Source: Candidatus Obscuribacterales bacterium (GTDB lineage: Bacteria > Cyanobacteriota > Vampirovibrionia > Obscuribacterales > Obscuribacteraceae). Taken from it: a stretch of DNA of 64,000 bases. The translations under genes were made by a program, and so were the position numbers. The stretch lies in assembly GCA_019637435.1 (NCBI GenBank), contig JAHBVO010000006.1, positions 124,001 to 188,000 on the forward strand. The letters run 5' to 3'. Of this stretch, positions 1 through 8,989 are shown one piece after another (the first letter of the stretch is position 1; each line of letters opens with the position of its first letter). The notes below the pieces were generated by a model. It was not told the origin of the DNA. It saw only the letters and a list, made by a program, of their open reading frames with translations, and ran no database searches.

Positions 1-626
1 CAGCGCCATTTATCCAGCAGGAAATAAAGTTCCACAAGGAAAACGGGAATCAGAAAGTGCGGCTTTATGCAGATTCCAATTGCCGCCATAAATCCGATAG
101 CTGCAGACCAGACTTTCGACTGGACACCGCGTTCTTGCCAACGCAGAGTGCGCAAGACCAGATAGGGCATGTACAGCAAAACAAAAATTTCCTCGCGCTG
201 ACCGAAGTCGTAGCGCAAGAAAAAGTTGAACAAGGTCAATCCGACTAAAAATGGAAGGAAGAAAGGCGCCTCGGCTCGCTTTGCGTGCCGGAAAAACAGC
301 ATCAAGCAAGTGACGACGGAGTAAACGATGAGAACAACAAGGAAGTAATTGAACGCCAGTGTGACCGGAATATTGAAGAGCTCGGATCCGAATGCTGGAA
401 TTGTATAGAGATACCAGACCAAGGGAGGATTAGCGTCGCTCATATCCACGTAAGGAATCTTTCCGTGCGTGATCATCTGCGCAATCTGCAAGTGCAAAGC
501 AGGATCCCAGCCGATGCGCAAAGGATGAATGGCGACAGCAAAAGCCAGACGTGCTGTCATGATTGCGACGACAGCAATACAGCAGTAAAAGAGTCCTTTA
601 TCTTCTTTTAGAACGGATTGCTGCAA
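1..626 (-). CDS. GT-C type membrane glycosyltransferase, partial (C-terminus beyond window)
   Basis: Reading the minus strand from about 626 gives an uninterrupted hydrophobic protein of about 208 residues that runs off the left edge. After the first membrane segment it has a loop with WDPALHLQIAQMI, then GKIPYVDMSDANPPLVWYL. This matches the first extracytoplasmic loop of GT39/ArnT-like (GT-C) glycosyltransferases: an acidic residue, then pPl before the next helix. A further segment contains RYDFGQREEIFVLLYMPYLV. I placed the start at a TTG (626-624) preceded by GAGG; an ATG at 560 is the alternative. The acceptor and sugar cannot be read. It is the last gene seen of the left minus-strand block. 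Family call fairly sure, start unsure. Confidence 0.72.
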   Translation of the reverse strand, partial: MQQSVLKEDKGLFYCCIAVVAIMTARLAFAVAIHPLRIGWDPALHLQIAQMITHGKIPYVDMSDANPPLVWYLYTIPAFGSELFNIPVTLAFNYFLVVLIVYSVVTCLMLFFRHAKRAEAPFFLPFLVGLTLFNFFLRYDFGQREEIFVLLYMPYLVLRTLRWQERGVQSKVWSAAIGFMAAIGICIKPHFLIPVFLVELYFLLDKWR

Positions 627-645
627 GTGTCCTCACTAGTTCGGA

Positions 646-1119
646 CTAATAACCCCAGGCACGAAAGAACTGATCGTCGGTCTTCACGTTATGCAAGAGC
701 CACTCTGAGGTAACGCTCTGCGTCTCGTTCTTAACTCGATTGTAGAACTTTAGATTGTTGTACTGATCGACACCCAGGGCTGGACTTGGGGGAGTTTCAA
801 CGCCGGCGAAATAGCGCCGCGCAGCTTCTTTATCCTGGTCGTTCGGAAGAAACTCAGACTTTTTCTTCAACTCCGCTATATGACCGGGAAGTTTAAAATG
901 AATCCAGTAGTCATAATTACCGGATACCTCGCCACCACCAGTGAGGTCAGTAACGCTTTCCGGACTGTCCACGAAATTCTCAGCGAATATCTTGGCCGGT
1001 TGAACCGTGTAGTTCGAAAATCCAATCTTGTAAATGAAGTATCCGACAAGTCCAATAACAGCCACTGCGAGAAGCGCCATCAACGGTTTTGCTGCACCCG
1101 AGCCACCCTGGTTTGTCAT
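646..1119 (-). CDS. Small single-pass membrane protein, unknown function
   Basis: 157 residues starting at ATG 1119 (MTNQGGSG). A TTG 10 codons upstream is less convincing. One membrane segment (PLMALLAVAVIGLVGYFIY) lies near the N-terminus, followed by a soluble, probably extracytoplasmic domain with many aromatic residues (GNYDYWIHFKLPGHI). I recognise no family. It lies 19 bases upstream of the glycosyltransferase start and downstream of the two His-rich membrane proteins, so it may be a helper in the same process. Prediction as a real gene is good; function unknown. Confidence 0.65.
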   Translation of the reverse strand: MTNQGGSGAAKPLMALLAVAVIGLVGYFIYKIGFSNYTVQPAKIFAENFVDSPESVTDLTGGGEVSGNYDYWIHFKLPGHIAELKKKSEFLPNDQDKEAARRYFAGVETPPSPALGVDQYNNLKFYNRVKNETQSVTSEWLLHNVKTDDQFFRAWGY

Positions 1120-1239
1120 ACGAAATCTGTCACTCCGAATCCACTGCAAATCACAACGCTCATGGAGCCTTGCATTCCCAGTTTAGCAAGAGAGCTTGAG
1201 TCTTGCGATGACAAGACCAATATCAGCTGCATTACTTAG

Positions 1240-2406
1240 CTACGCAATCAAAACATCTCGACATCTTGCATCACGCAGTCGCCAGATAGCTGCATCGGAG
1301 ACGAAGTGATGGAAGTTGATACACGCTTGAATAACGGTAGCGACAAGACCGAACGTCAGTCCGAAATACATCATAAAGTGAGGCACGAAGATGTAGACGA
1401 ACATTCCGGCGACAATGACATACGCCCAATATCTCATGGACCGTGGCGAGAACCAGTTTTTAAACACATCCTTCGAAAGCATGCCTTCCTGCAATCCCTT
1501 CTCTTTGATGTAGAAACCGAGTGAGATCGCCAGATATTGGCTGCCATGGAAGAAATTGGGACCGTACTGCCAGATCATCGAAGACGCCATGCCCACCGAC
1601 CAACCGATGGCAGCGACTGTAAGAACCTGACATATCGCGGGGAACGGCATCATCATTCCTTCGCGATGCCACTTTCTGACAACGACACCGACGAACAGAG
1701 TCGTCATCACGGTGAAGCATACAATTCCAAGGTCATACAGCCAGAGCGGCAGCCCCCAGAACGGCACGTCGACGCCCCAATAGACATAAGGACTGTACTC
1801 TCGGTGGCAGAGTATGCGAGTAATGATCACATAAGAAAGCGAGTGCATGAACCATCTAAAGGTTTCGCGCTCGAAGTTGTTCATGAAATATCCGCGTTTA
1901 TAGCAGTAAATCAGCGCGACCCCGAAGCACTGACCGACGTAGTGTTGGAAAACCCACATCATATGAAGATACACGACGGTGCCTGCAGCTTCTTTCCAGA
2001 TGCACGCCATCACAAATAGCGACAGACTGAGCCAGGGCAGATAATACGCGTACAAACGGAACGTCTTGCGACTCTCCGGAGTAGCGTAGATCCGCATATA
2101 AGTGGCAATCGTATGTGTGTCCGCAAAGATGTGTTGACCGAGAATTCCGGCCATCATCACGATAGTGCCGATGGCGAAAGCTTCTTTGCTGGTCGAAAGT
2201 TGTGTGTCGAGGTTGTTCCAACCGAAAAGGAAGTAGTGAAGCGCGAAAACTCCCCAGAGAGCTCCCCCATAGACGAAGAGGAAGTCGAACCAGGGATTCA
2301 CGATCCAGGGATATGGTTTCGCCTTTTCGAGCGGAACCGCCTGGGCTGTCGCTTTTGATTCTTCCGGAGCTGGCACGCCAGCCAGAGATATTGTGCTGCT
2401 AACCAA
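1240..2406 (-). CDS. Polytopic membrane protein with four conserved His motifs (paralogue 2)
   Basis: 388 residues with about eight to ten membrane segments. Start is TTG 2406 preceded by AGGA; the paralogue upstream begins with the same TTG-GTT-AG pattern. Conserved blocks shared with the neighbour are QHIFADTHTIATYMRI, HYVGQCFGVALIYCYKRGY, FFHGSQYLAISLGFYIKEKG and FHHFVSDAAIWRLRD. Histidines and acids clustered at membrane-segment ends resemble metal-binding integral membrane oxygenases or hydroxylases in style, but the motifs are not those of fatty acid desaturases or hydroxylases that I know. I do not recognise the family. Function is unknown; a membrane enzyme acting on a lipid is an inference from motifs and context. 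Confidence 0.75.
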   Translation of the reverse strand: MVSSTISLAGVPAPEESKATAQAVPLEKAKPYPWIVNPWFDFLFVYGGALWGVFALHYFLFGWNNLDTQLSTSKEAFAIGTIVMMAGILGQHIFADTHTIATYMRIYATPESRKTFRLYAYYLPWLSLSLFVMACIWKEAAGTVVYLHMMWVFQHYVGQCFGVALIYCYKRGYFMNNFERETFRWFMHSLSYVIITRILCHREYSPYVYWGVDVPFWGLPLWLYDLGIVCFTVMTTLFVGVVVRKWHREGMMMPFPAICQVLTVAAIGWSVGMASSMIWQYGPNFFHGSQYLAISLGFYIKEKGLQEGMLSKDVFKNWFSPRSMRYWAYVIVAGMFVYIFVPHFMMYFGLTFGLVATVIQACINFHHFVSDAAIWRLRDARCRDVLIA

Positions 2407-2487
2407 GGATTCTTATCCTCACTAACCCATGTGCGGCCACACTACGAGTCTTTTCTAGTATACCCATAGAACGATTATCTGTAACTG

Positions 2488-2526
2488 AAAAAAACTAAGA
2501 GCCGAGCGAGATATAACGCCCGGCTC
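2488..2526 (-). terminator. Rho-independent terminator between the two membrane paralogues
   Basis: On the minus strand GAGCCG-G-GCG (2526-2517 side) pairs with CGC-T-CGGCTC (to 2499), followed by a short gap and a run of seven T (A run 2488-2494 on the plus strand). It sits downstream of the paralogue ending at 2580, so the second paralogue (start 2406) probably has its own promoter or depends on read-through. Confidence 0.65.
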
Positions 2527-2540
2527 CAGTGATAGAAACT

Positions 2541-2557
2541 GCTGGAGAGTCTCCAGC
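2541..2557. promoter_or_regulatory. 17-bp perfect palindrome, possible operator
   Basis: GCTGGAGA-G-TCTCCAGC is a perfect inverted repeat with a one-base centre. It lies just after the stop of the upstream membrane paralogue and 135 bases before the start of the next gene. It may be a protein-binding site; alternatively it is part of the 3' end structure. No family assignment is possible. Confidence 0.3.
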
Positions 2558-2579
2558 AAAAGCAACTGCTGGTCTCGGT

Positions 2580-3719
2580 TTAAGACAGCAAGATTTTTCT
2601 GCAGTGATTGTCCCGCAGGCGCCAGATGGCCGCATCGGTGATGAAGTGGTGATAGTTGACGCAACCCAATACCAGACCGCCAACCATGCCGAAATCCAAG
2701 CCCATTTGCATGAAGAAATGGGGGATGCCGACGTAGAAGAAACATCCCGTTAAGATAACAGTACCGATGTATTTAACGGCCGGCCAGCGAATTACTTCAC
2801 GGCTCATTTTCCAGGTGTCCATACCCTCAGGCATACCGCGCTCTTTCAAATAGTACGCCAGGCACACTGCCAGGTATTGGCTTCCGTGATAGAAGCCGGG
2901 TACGTAGAACCACATCATTGAGTTCGCGGTACCGCTGGACAGACCGAGGCAGGCGACCGTGATAATCAACAACAACGACGGGATAGGCATGATCTTCTTA
3001 TCCATGATCGCTTTCTTCAGCACCACGCCGACAAAAGCGATTGCCATGCAGATGAGGATCAGTCGAGCAGCATTGAAGTAAACCAGCGGAAGCGGTCCCC
3101 AGAAAGGAATCGGTACACCGTAGAAGTTTCGAGGGCTGAAGTCTTGAAAGGTCAGAAAGCGAATGATCACATAACCCGACATCGAAAGGATGAACCAACG
3201 GAAAATCTCTTTCTCTACGTTGTTCATTATGTAGCCGCGTTTGTAGCAGTAGATGAGAGCGATCCCGAAAGCCTGTGCCGCGTAGTGCCAGAAAACGGTG
3301 ATGAGGTAGAGATAGACTAAGGAACTCGTGAACTCAGGCTTACTGAGCCCGAGTACGAAGATTGGAATTATCGAATAAGCGAGCCAGGTTCGGTAAAACT
3401 TGAATCTTTTTCGATCTTCTTTACTCCCCCAGATCCGCATGTACGTCGCTGTGTTGTGCGAGTCAGCGAATATGTGTTGAGTCAGGAACATCGTGATGAT
3501 GAGGAACATCGTCAGTCCGTTGGCGTTCATGTCTACGGGCACCGACCAGCCTAGAAACTGGTAGTTGATTGCCATCAGTACGAGAACACCACCGCCGGTG
3601 ATGAATATGAAATCGAAAACCGGGTTGATGATCCACGGATAAGGCTTGCCAGCGTGGGTGGCGGTTGATTCTTTCGGAACTTCAGGTACGTTCGTACCTG
3701 CAATACTGCTACTAACCAA
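2580..3719 (-). CDS. Polytopic membrane protein with four conserved His motifs (paralogue 1)
   Basis: 379 residues from TTG 3719, which has a strong AGGGGAAGG ribosome site and matches the start of the downstream paralogue; a longer reading to 3758 adds only a basic tail. It keeps all four shared blocks: QHIFADSHNTATYMRI, HYAAQAFGIALIYCYKRGY, FYHGSQYLAVCLAYYLKERG and YHHFITDAAIWRLRD. About eight to ten membrane helices. It follows the SDR at 3834 by 114 bases. Tandem duplication with conserved His/Asp positions suggests two enzymes or subunits with related substrates. Family not recognised. Confidence 0.75.
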   Translation of the reverse strand: MVSSSIAGTNVPEVPKESTATHAGKPYPWIINPVFDFIFITGGGVLVLMAINYQFLGWSVPVDMNANGLTMFLIITMFLTQHIFADSHNTATYMRIWGSKEDRKRFKFYRTWLAYSIIPIFVLGLSKPEFTSSLVYLYLITVFWHYAAQAFGIALIYCYKRGYIMNNVEKEIFRWFILSMSGYVIIRFLTFQDFSPRNFYGVPIPFWGPLPLVYFNAARLILICMAIAFVGVVLKKAIMDKKIMPIPSLLLIITVACLGLSSGTANSMMWFYVPGFYHGSQYLAVCLAYYLKERGMPEGMDTWKMSREVIRWPAVKYIGTVILTGCFFYVGIPHFFMQMGLDFGMVGGLVLGCVNYHHFITDAAIWRLRDNHCRKILLS

Positions 3720-3833
3720 GGTCCTTCCCCTCTTCCTCTTGCGCAATAGGGACAACAAGTTGATACGCCGGCCTTTTTCATTGTACCCAAGGCACCCGGC
3801 GCTAAACCACGATTATTAGACTTATAAGACCTG

Positions 3834-4847
3834 TTACTTTTTCGTTTTCTGGTACAGGTAATAGGGCGAAACTCGCCTGATCGTGTCTTCGAACGGAGTC
3901 GGCTTGAAATCCAACTCTCTTATAGCTTTGTCGGAGCTGAAGAAGATTTTGTGCTGCGCAAGCCACGCCGCCTGGCGGCTCACGGGCGATTGCATGCCGA
4001 ACATCGGCATCACAGCTTCGGCGAGCGTTCCCAATCCGACTAGAATGGACGCCGGAATTTCGAACATCGGCGGGCGCACACCCTGGACCTTGGAAAATAT
4101 CTCGGCGGCTTGGCGGTAGCTCAAGTTAGCGCTCACAAGCGCATAGCGCTCGCCGGGCGTCCCCTTATCAATTGCTGCGATATGAGCATCGACCACATCG
4201 TTGATATCGGAGAACGTGACACCACCCTTGGGAACGCCTACCAGCGCGCCTTTTGCCAGAGCCGTAAATATCGCGTGATGATGCGGATGCTTATCGCCTT
4301 CCCCGAATGTGATACCAGGCGAAAGTGTGATCACAGGAAGACCGCGCTTGAAGATCTGCTTCACTTCTTGTTCTGCGGCATATTTGGAGTCGCAGTAGTT
4401 TAAACCCAAACCGCCCAGGTTGTACTCGAGTTCTTCAGTGCCAATCTCGCCACTCTTTGGAATTCCCATCGCAGCCACGGAACTCGTGTGAATTACTCTT
4501 CCGACACCGGCTCTCAGAGCGGCTTCCAGAACATTCCGAGTTCCGACCACATTCACTGCATACTGGCGATGAACATCCTTTTTCTTGTACGAAACCAATC
4601 CAGCCAGATGGAAGACAACATCGATATCGTCCATTGCACGGTGAATGCTTTCGAGATTGGTGACGTCGCCGCTGAGATGTTCGATCGGCAAATCGCGCAG
4701 TTTCTTCGATGCGGTTCCCGACCGGCCAAAAGTTTTTACCTGATAGCCCTCGTCCACAAGACGTTGCACGAGGTTAGACCCGATAAAACCGGAAGCGCCT
4801 GTGACCAGGACTTTTTTATTGGTGCTAGCTTCCTTCTCTTCGGACAT
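3834..4847 (-). CDS. NAD-dependent epimerase/dehydratase (extended SDR)
   Basis: 337 residues. An N-terminal Rossmann motif (VLVTGASGFIGSNLVQRL) and catalytic YCDSKYAAE (Tyr-x3-Lys) place it in the extended SDR family, close to 3-beta-hydroxysteroid dehydrogenase and dihydroflavonol-reductase-like members that act on hydroxyl or keto groups of lipophilic substrates. The C-terminal part (about residues 200-337) is the variable substrate domain. It is one of three SDRs in the same minus-strand block. The exact substrate cannot be read. Start ATG at 4847. Confidence 0.85.
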   Translation of the reverse strand: MSEEKEASTNKKVLVTGASGFIGSNLVQRLVDEGYQVKTFGRSGTASKKLRDLPIEHLSGDVTNLESIHRAMDDIDVVFHLAGLVSYKKKDVHRQYAVNVVGTRNVLEAALRAGVGRVIHTSSVAAMGIPKSGEIGTEELEYNLGGLGLNYCDSKYAAEQEVKQIFKRGLPVITLSPGITFGEGDKHPHHHAIFTALAKGALVGVPKGGVTFSDINDVVDAHIAAIDKGTPGERYALVSANLSYRQAAEIFSKVQGVRPPMFEIPASILVGLGTLAEAVMPMFGMQSPVSRQAAWLAQHKIFFSSDKAIRELDFKPTPFEDTIRRVSPYYLYQKTKK

Positions 4848-4930
4848 CCGTTTGATTCTTTTCTGGCTCGCGTGTCTATTCTTTCATGTTGCAACGACAA
4901 ATGGGGCTTTTGTAGTCGCGGATTTGACGA

Positions 4931-5860
4931 TCAGATTGGAATGAAGGTACCGACGGGGTTTTTACGGTATGTCTCGAGAGCCACGTCAAGAGCAGCTCCG
5001 TCACGTCCAATCACTGTCGCAAGTCCGTTCGACTGACAGATGTTGTCATTGAGCGACAGGACGACCTGATCGCTGCTCAGGGTAGGCACGTCTTGCACCA
5101 TTTCCATCACTGCAGCTAAAAGTTTACCGGCTTGAGGTGGCAGATTTATGATCGGCTTTCTCTTGCCAACAATGGCACCCAGCTCCTCTACAAAGCGTTT
5201 CATCGATAAGACAGTTGAGCCGCCGAGTTCGATGATTTCTCCATCATGCCGGTCAGATATACAATTCGAAATCGCTTCAACACAATCGCTTATGAAGATG
5301 GGTTGGATCTTATTGGCGCCACCATTTACAAGAGGCACAAACTGTTTGTTTTGAATGAAACCGAGAAGCCGCGCCACAAGTTTGCTATTTCTCGAACCGA
5401 TCACGCGACCAATCAACAGGGATGGTCGCAGAATGGTGAAAGATAACCCGGACTTCCTGACTTCCTCTTCGGCGAGCCACTTAGTGCGATGATACTGAGA
5501 TGGCGCGTCCGAAGCCGTTCCCAGTGCAGTGATTAAGACAATTTTTTTCACGCCTGCGGATTTAGCCAACTCACAAAAGCGCCTGGTCAATGCTTGATGA
5601 ATGTCTTCAAAAGACTCGCCCTTTTTCGGTGCGATACTTCCGATCAAGTGAACCGCATATTCGACGCCCTGAAAAAACTCAGCGGCATTTGGGTCAGCCA
5701 GCGATCCTTCGACGACCTGTGCCCCCATCTTTTTAAGCAACGCCACTTCTTCCGAACGGGCATTTTTTCGCACCAGACACCTGACACTGCGCCCTTCTTG
5801 CGTGAGCTTGTGAGTCAAATGGCTACCGAGAAAACCGGTTGCCCCGTCAACTAGAATCAA
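4931..5860 (-). CDS. NAD(P)-binding atypical SDR (NmrA/NDUFA9-like)
   Basis: 309 residues starting at TTG 5860 behind a clear AGGGGAG ribosome site. The N-terminal glycine motif DGATGFLGSHLTHKL and the later block LSFTILRPSLLIG are typical of NDUFA9/NmrA-like atypical SDRs. RTKWLAEEEV occupies the Tyr-Lys region but lacks a clear YxxxK (YHRTKWLAEE has Tyr-x3-Lys). Such proteins reduce small or lipid substrates or act as redox-sensing cofactors. The neighbours (SDRs, GH3, Mpo1-like) favour a metabolic role. Substrate unknown. Confidence 0.8.
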   Translation of the reverse strand: MILVDGATGFLGSHLTHKLTQEGRSVRCLVRKNARSEEVALLKKMGAQVVEGSLADPNAAEFFQGVEYAVHLIGSIAPKKGESFEDIHQALTRRFCELAKSAGVKKIVLITALGTASDAPSQYHRTKWLAEEEVRKSGLSFTILRPSLLIGRVIGSRNSKLVARLLGFIQNKQFVPLVNGGANKIQPIFISDCVEAISNCISDRHDGEIIELGGSTVLSMKRFVEELGAIVGKRKPIINLPPQAGKLLAAVMEMVQDVPTLSSDQVVLSLNDNICQSNGLATVIGRDGAALDVALETYRKNPVGTFIPI

Positions 5861-5887
5861 GACACTCCCCTTTCTAAAAGTTACGCC

Positions 5888-6277
5888 TCAGCTGCGGTGC
5901 TTCAACTTTCTGTAGATATTTTTCATTAAGGTCACCTCGCCCACTTCGTTACCTTGAGCCTTGTGACCTAGATATTGAAACAAATAACCAAGCACGATGA
6001 GAGCCGCACCTTTAGGCACGTCTTTGCCGGTAAAGAAGTAAAAGAAGCCTGCAAATGCCGCCGGAACGCCCAGGATATGGAGGGAAGCGTTGACAGGATG
6101 AGCATGTCTGCCGATGTAATCTTTTACAAACCAGAGCACCGAACCGCAGGCAGCTGCTATAGGACATGAGTTTGCGGACTCATCGCTTCTCGCCGTGGTG
6201 GCGTCCGCGGTGCCCTGTTTTTTGTAGTCGAACGTTGTTTCCCGTCCGTTCTGTGTACCTGCACCGTTATTACTCAT
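5888..6277 (-). CDS. Mpo1-like (DUF962) membrane protein, possible 2-hydroxy fatty acid dioxygenase
   Basis: 129 residues behind an AAGGAG ribosome site. After a hydrophilic N-terminus comes FVKDYIGRHAHPVNASLHILG, then two membrane segments and QYLGHKAQGNEVGEV. The H-x2-x-N-x3-H-x2-G pattern followed by a later GH is that of the Mpo1/YGL010w family. The yeast member is an Fe(II) dioxygenase shortening 2-hydroxy fatty acids by one carbon. It is shorter than eukaryotic Mpo1, with one hydrophobic hairpin. Its place between SDRs and near GH3 supports a lipid pathway. Family fairly sure, reaction inferred. Confidence 0.72.
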   Translation of the reverse strand: MSNNGAGTQNGRETTFDYKKQGTADATTARSDESANSCPIAAACGSVLWFVKDYIGRHAHPVNASLHILGVPAAFAGFFYFFTGKDVPKGAALIVLGYLFQYLGHKAQGNEVGEVTLMKNIYRKLKHRS

Positions 6278-6289
6278 GATCGCATCTCC

Positions 6290-7309
6290 TTACTTGCGTC
6301 CATTTTCCGTTTTAAACGTTACGAGCGTTTTGGAAATTCCGGTTTGAAACGGCACTCGATCAACGTAGTTCAATTCTCTCTCTGCTTTGGCAATGCTGAA
6401 GCCTTGATTGACGCCCGCGAGCCGGAAAGCGGCTCTAGAGAAGCGCGCTAGCTTCTTTTGCGTGTCGACTCCCATCATCGGAGCTACAGAGGATACAACT
6501 TCGCAGAAAAGCTTTGCCGCTACCCCCGGTACCACTTTTTTTACTCGTGGAAGACCTAAACCGTCAGCAATAGCATCAAAAAGTTCCTTCTTCGATATCT
6601 TCTGCCCGTCAGTTAAGTTGTATACCTGACCGTAAGCCTTTTCGTTCAAGATGGCAGACGTGATCGCGCGGCTCAAATTTTCCACATAGATGACATTCGT
6701 CTCTTTCTTACCGCCATCGATCAACATCGCTTTTCCCGTCGCGATCGAGTTGATCAAACGCGGCATCCATGCCCTCTCTCCAGGTCCGTAGATAAAACCG
6801 GGTCGCAGCGAAGTTACTTTCATCTTGCTCTGCGGATTCTCGGACTCCGCCATCACGGTACGCTCAGCTTCAACTTTGGAGTCCGCGTAAGACTCGCCAC
6901 AAGGCTTGAGCGGCTCACTCTCGTCGACATTGTACAGATCACCCTGACCCGTGATCACGGATAGGCTGCTCACATAAAGGAAGTGTTTTACATTCTGAGC
7001 CTTAGCGGCCTCCAGAATTTTCTTCGTCCCGCCGACATTAGTTGCGAATATGCTTTCACGCGAGCCATAAGGGTCCACAGTGGCGGCGGAGTGAACCACA
7101 ACATCCGCGCCTGATATCGCCCTTGATACCGCTTCTTGATCTTCGATGTCCGCTATTCGAATCTCAATGTTTGGGGACTGGAAGTGGGAGAGTTTCTCCT
7201 TGCTTCTGCCTATAGCGATAACTTCGTAATTATTGTCGGCGAGATGTTGAACGAGATGACCGCCTACTAATCCTGTCGCACCAGTGACGGCAACCTTCGG
7301 ATTTGTCAT
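6290..7309 (-). CDS. NAD-dependent epimerase/dehydratase (3-beta-HSD-like SDR)
   Basis: 339 residues. The N-terminal VAVTGATGLVGGHLVQHL binds NAD(P), and ESYADSKVEAERTV contains the catalytic Tyr-x3-Lys. The middle LRPGFIYGPGERAWMP is typical of 3-beta-hydroxysteroid dehydrogenase-like extended SDRs. Its ATG overlaps the TGA of the GH3 gene (ATGA, 7306-7309) with GGAGG just upstream, so the two proteins are translationally coupled and probably act in the same pathway. Substrate unknown. Confidence 0.85.
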   Translation of the reverse strand: MTNPKVAVTGATGLVGGHLVQHLADNNYEVIAIGRSKEKLSHFQSPNIEIRIADIEDQEAVSRAISGADVVVHSAATVDPYGSRESIFATNVGGTKKILEAAKAQNVKHFLYVSSLSVITGQGDLYNVDESEPLKPCGESYADSKVEAERTVMAESENPQSKMKVTSLRPGFIYGPGERAWMPRLINSIATGKAMLIDGGKKETNVIYVENLSRAITSAILNEKAYGQVYNLTDGQKISKKELFDAIADGLGLPRVKKVVPGVAAKLFCEVVSSVAPMMGVDTQKKLARFSRAAFRLAGVNQGFSIAKAERELNYVDRVPFQTGISKTLVTFKTENGRK

Positions 7310-8973
7310 GAAACCTCCAGTAAAGCGAGTCTTCCGGAAAACGATTTGTGCGCACTGAGCAGTGGAATCTTCACCTGAGCTTCAGGCGCACCCTCAGCCA
7401 CTCTTTGTTGGCGAAGACGAGTGTAAGTTCCGGGCGGCAGGATTCTCAACTGCGGTTCAGCAAGACGTTTTGTAGAACGCTTATCTTCGTACTCCGGATT
7501 CTGCATGCGAAGCGATTGATCGAATGCTCTCACAAACGCAACTCTCAAGGATTCGGGAAGCTCACTATTCAACTCCGCGTAACAAACATAATAAGGCGGC
7601 AGCCCGAGTTCTACCTCAGCAGTGAAGTGACTGATTTCGCCCATGTTCAACTGTTTAACAGCTTGAGTGAGACCGACCAGCACTTGTTCTTCAGTCAGCT
7701 TTTCTCCGGTAATCGAGCTTACTCCAACGCCTTTGCGGACGAATCTTAGCACCGGAGTTTTCTCTGCGAAACCGGTCACCTCCATCAAGTCGTTGATGTT
7801 GTACCGATAAAGTCCGGCATTAGTCGTGAAGTGTATGTAATAGCGTCCGTTCAACTTCAGATCTTCGATTGTTTGAAATTTCATGTTGCCGGCTTCGTAA
7901 TCGTCTTCGGCAACAAACTCGAAGAAGTGCGAAGTCAGTGCAAGAACACCGCCTGCACCTTCATCAGAGATTGGAATAGTTCCACGCCCCTCTGATGCCA
8001 TGTAGCCAAAATCACGAATTGGAATATTGCCGTAAAATTCGGGCAATCGTTCCAGGTAGAACGACATAGGGCCACCCTTCCAACAGGACATAACGCCGAG
8101 TCGCGGCCACACCATCTCCGGTGTCAGTGTGCCATTTCGCTCCAGCAGTTTTTGCAGTTCTTTTGCGCGCTTAGGATCGGCAGTGAAGTACGGTTCAAAA
8201 GCGGGTCGTAAGTCAGCCGGAGGCGCATAACGTTGTTTCAAAGTCCCATCATGCAGGTCCTTGATCAAATCCATGGCGTGCTCTTTCAATTGGTCTGCCA
8301 ACAGTAAGAAGCTCGATGGATTACAACCAAGAACAGCTGTAACGTCCTGACCGATGGAAACCCGAAGCATCAGGTAATATTTGACGTCGACATCTTTTAT
8401 TGTGCACAGCTCATACGGCACAGCAAAATGGCGCCTAATAATCGGAGCCTGCCTGCGATTCAACAAGCCGGAAACCGCACCATAGGGCAAACCGCCAGGA
8501 GTATAACCTTCCTGATCGTTACTCGTAATGATGAGAAATTTTCCTTCGGCGGCATGCTTGAAACTTTGAATCAAGTGATAGTTGTGAACTTGAAAAGCAT
8601 GTGTGTAATCTTTGAGATGGTGTTCCGTGATCGGAATATACTTAGGGTTGGCAGTGGTACCACTTGTGGTGGCGAACATGAATGGATCATCGGCGGTGAG
8701 TTGGTTCGTTCCACCGTTCAAAAGTTTATCAATATAAGGGGTGAAGTACTCGTAAGTCGAATGCGGGACGCGGCTCTTGAAACCCTCATAGTTTGTAATC
8801 TCGGCGAACTTATGGTCTTTTCCGAAAGCACTGTTTTTATGTCTCTCGATGATTGATTTCAGTTTCGCACGCTGAAATTCACCGGGGTTTTTGAGCGCGT
8901 CGTAGAAATGGCGAATGTGCGTCGCTCTGCGAGCCAATTGGCCGATCTTGATGTCGAGGTTTTTAAACGCCAT
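7306..8973 (-). CDS. GH3 family acyl-adenylating amide synthetase
   Basis: 555 residues, normal length for GH3. The ATP-binding motif FATTSGTTANPKYIPIT, the central GYMASEGRGTIPIS and the block HFTTNAGLYRYNINDLMEVT are diagnostic of GH3 enzymes. In plants these adenylate jasmonate, auxin or benzoates and transfer them to amino acids. Bacterial members are largely uncharacterised. The upstream gene encodes a dipeptide epimerase and the downstream SDR start overlaps its stop. A product containing an amide between a carboxylic acid and an amino acid is a reasonable inference, but neither partner can be named. Confidence 0.9.
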   Translation of the reverse strand: MAFKNLDIKIGQLARRATHIRHFYDALKNPGEFQRAKLKSIIERHKNSAFGKDHKFAEITNYEGFKSRVPHSTYEYFTPYIDKLLNGGTNQLTADDPFMFATTSGTTANPKYIPITEHHLKDYTHAFQVHNYHLIQSFKHAAEGKFLIITSNDQEGYTPGGLPYGAVSGLLNRRQAPIIRRHFAVPYELCTIKDVDVKYYLMLRVSIGQDVTAVLGCNPSSFLLLADQLKEHAMDLIKDLHDGTLKQRYAPPADLRPAFEPYFTADPKRAKELQKLLERNGTLTPEMVWPRLGVMSCWKGGPMSFYLERLPEFYGNIPIRDFGYMASEGRGTIPISDEGAGGVLALTSHFFEFVAEDDYEAGNMKFQTIEDLKLNGRYYIHFTTNAGLYRYNINDLMEVTGFAEKTPVLRFVRKGVGVSSITGEKLTEEQVLVGLTQAVKQLNMGEISHFTAEVELGLPPYYVCYAELNSELPESLRVAFVRAFDQSLRMQNPEYEDKRSTKRLAEPQLRILPPGTYTRLRQQRVAEGAPEAQVKIPLLSAHKSFSGRLALLEVS

Positions 8974-8989
8974 TATTCACCTATCCAAA

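Noticed and set aside
10..309. 99-residue minus-strand reading frame with a hydrophobic start
   Set aside because: It is a different frame of the partial GT-C glycosyltransferase, whose own frame is much more protein-like over the whole 1-626 stretch.
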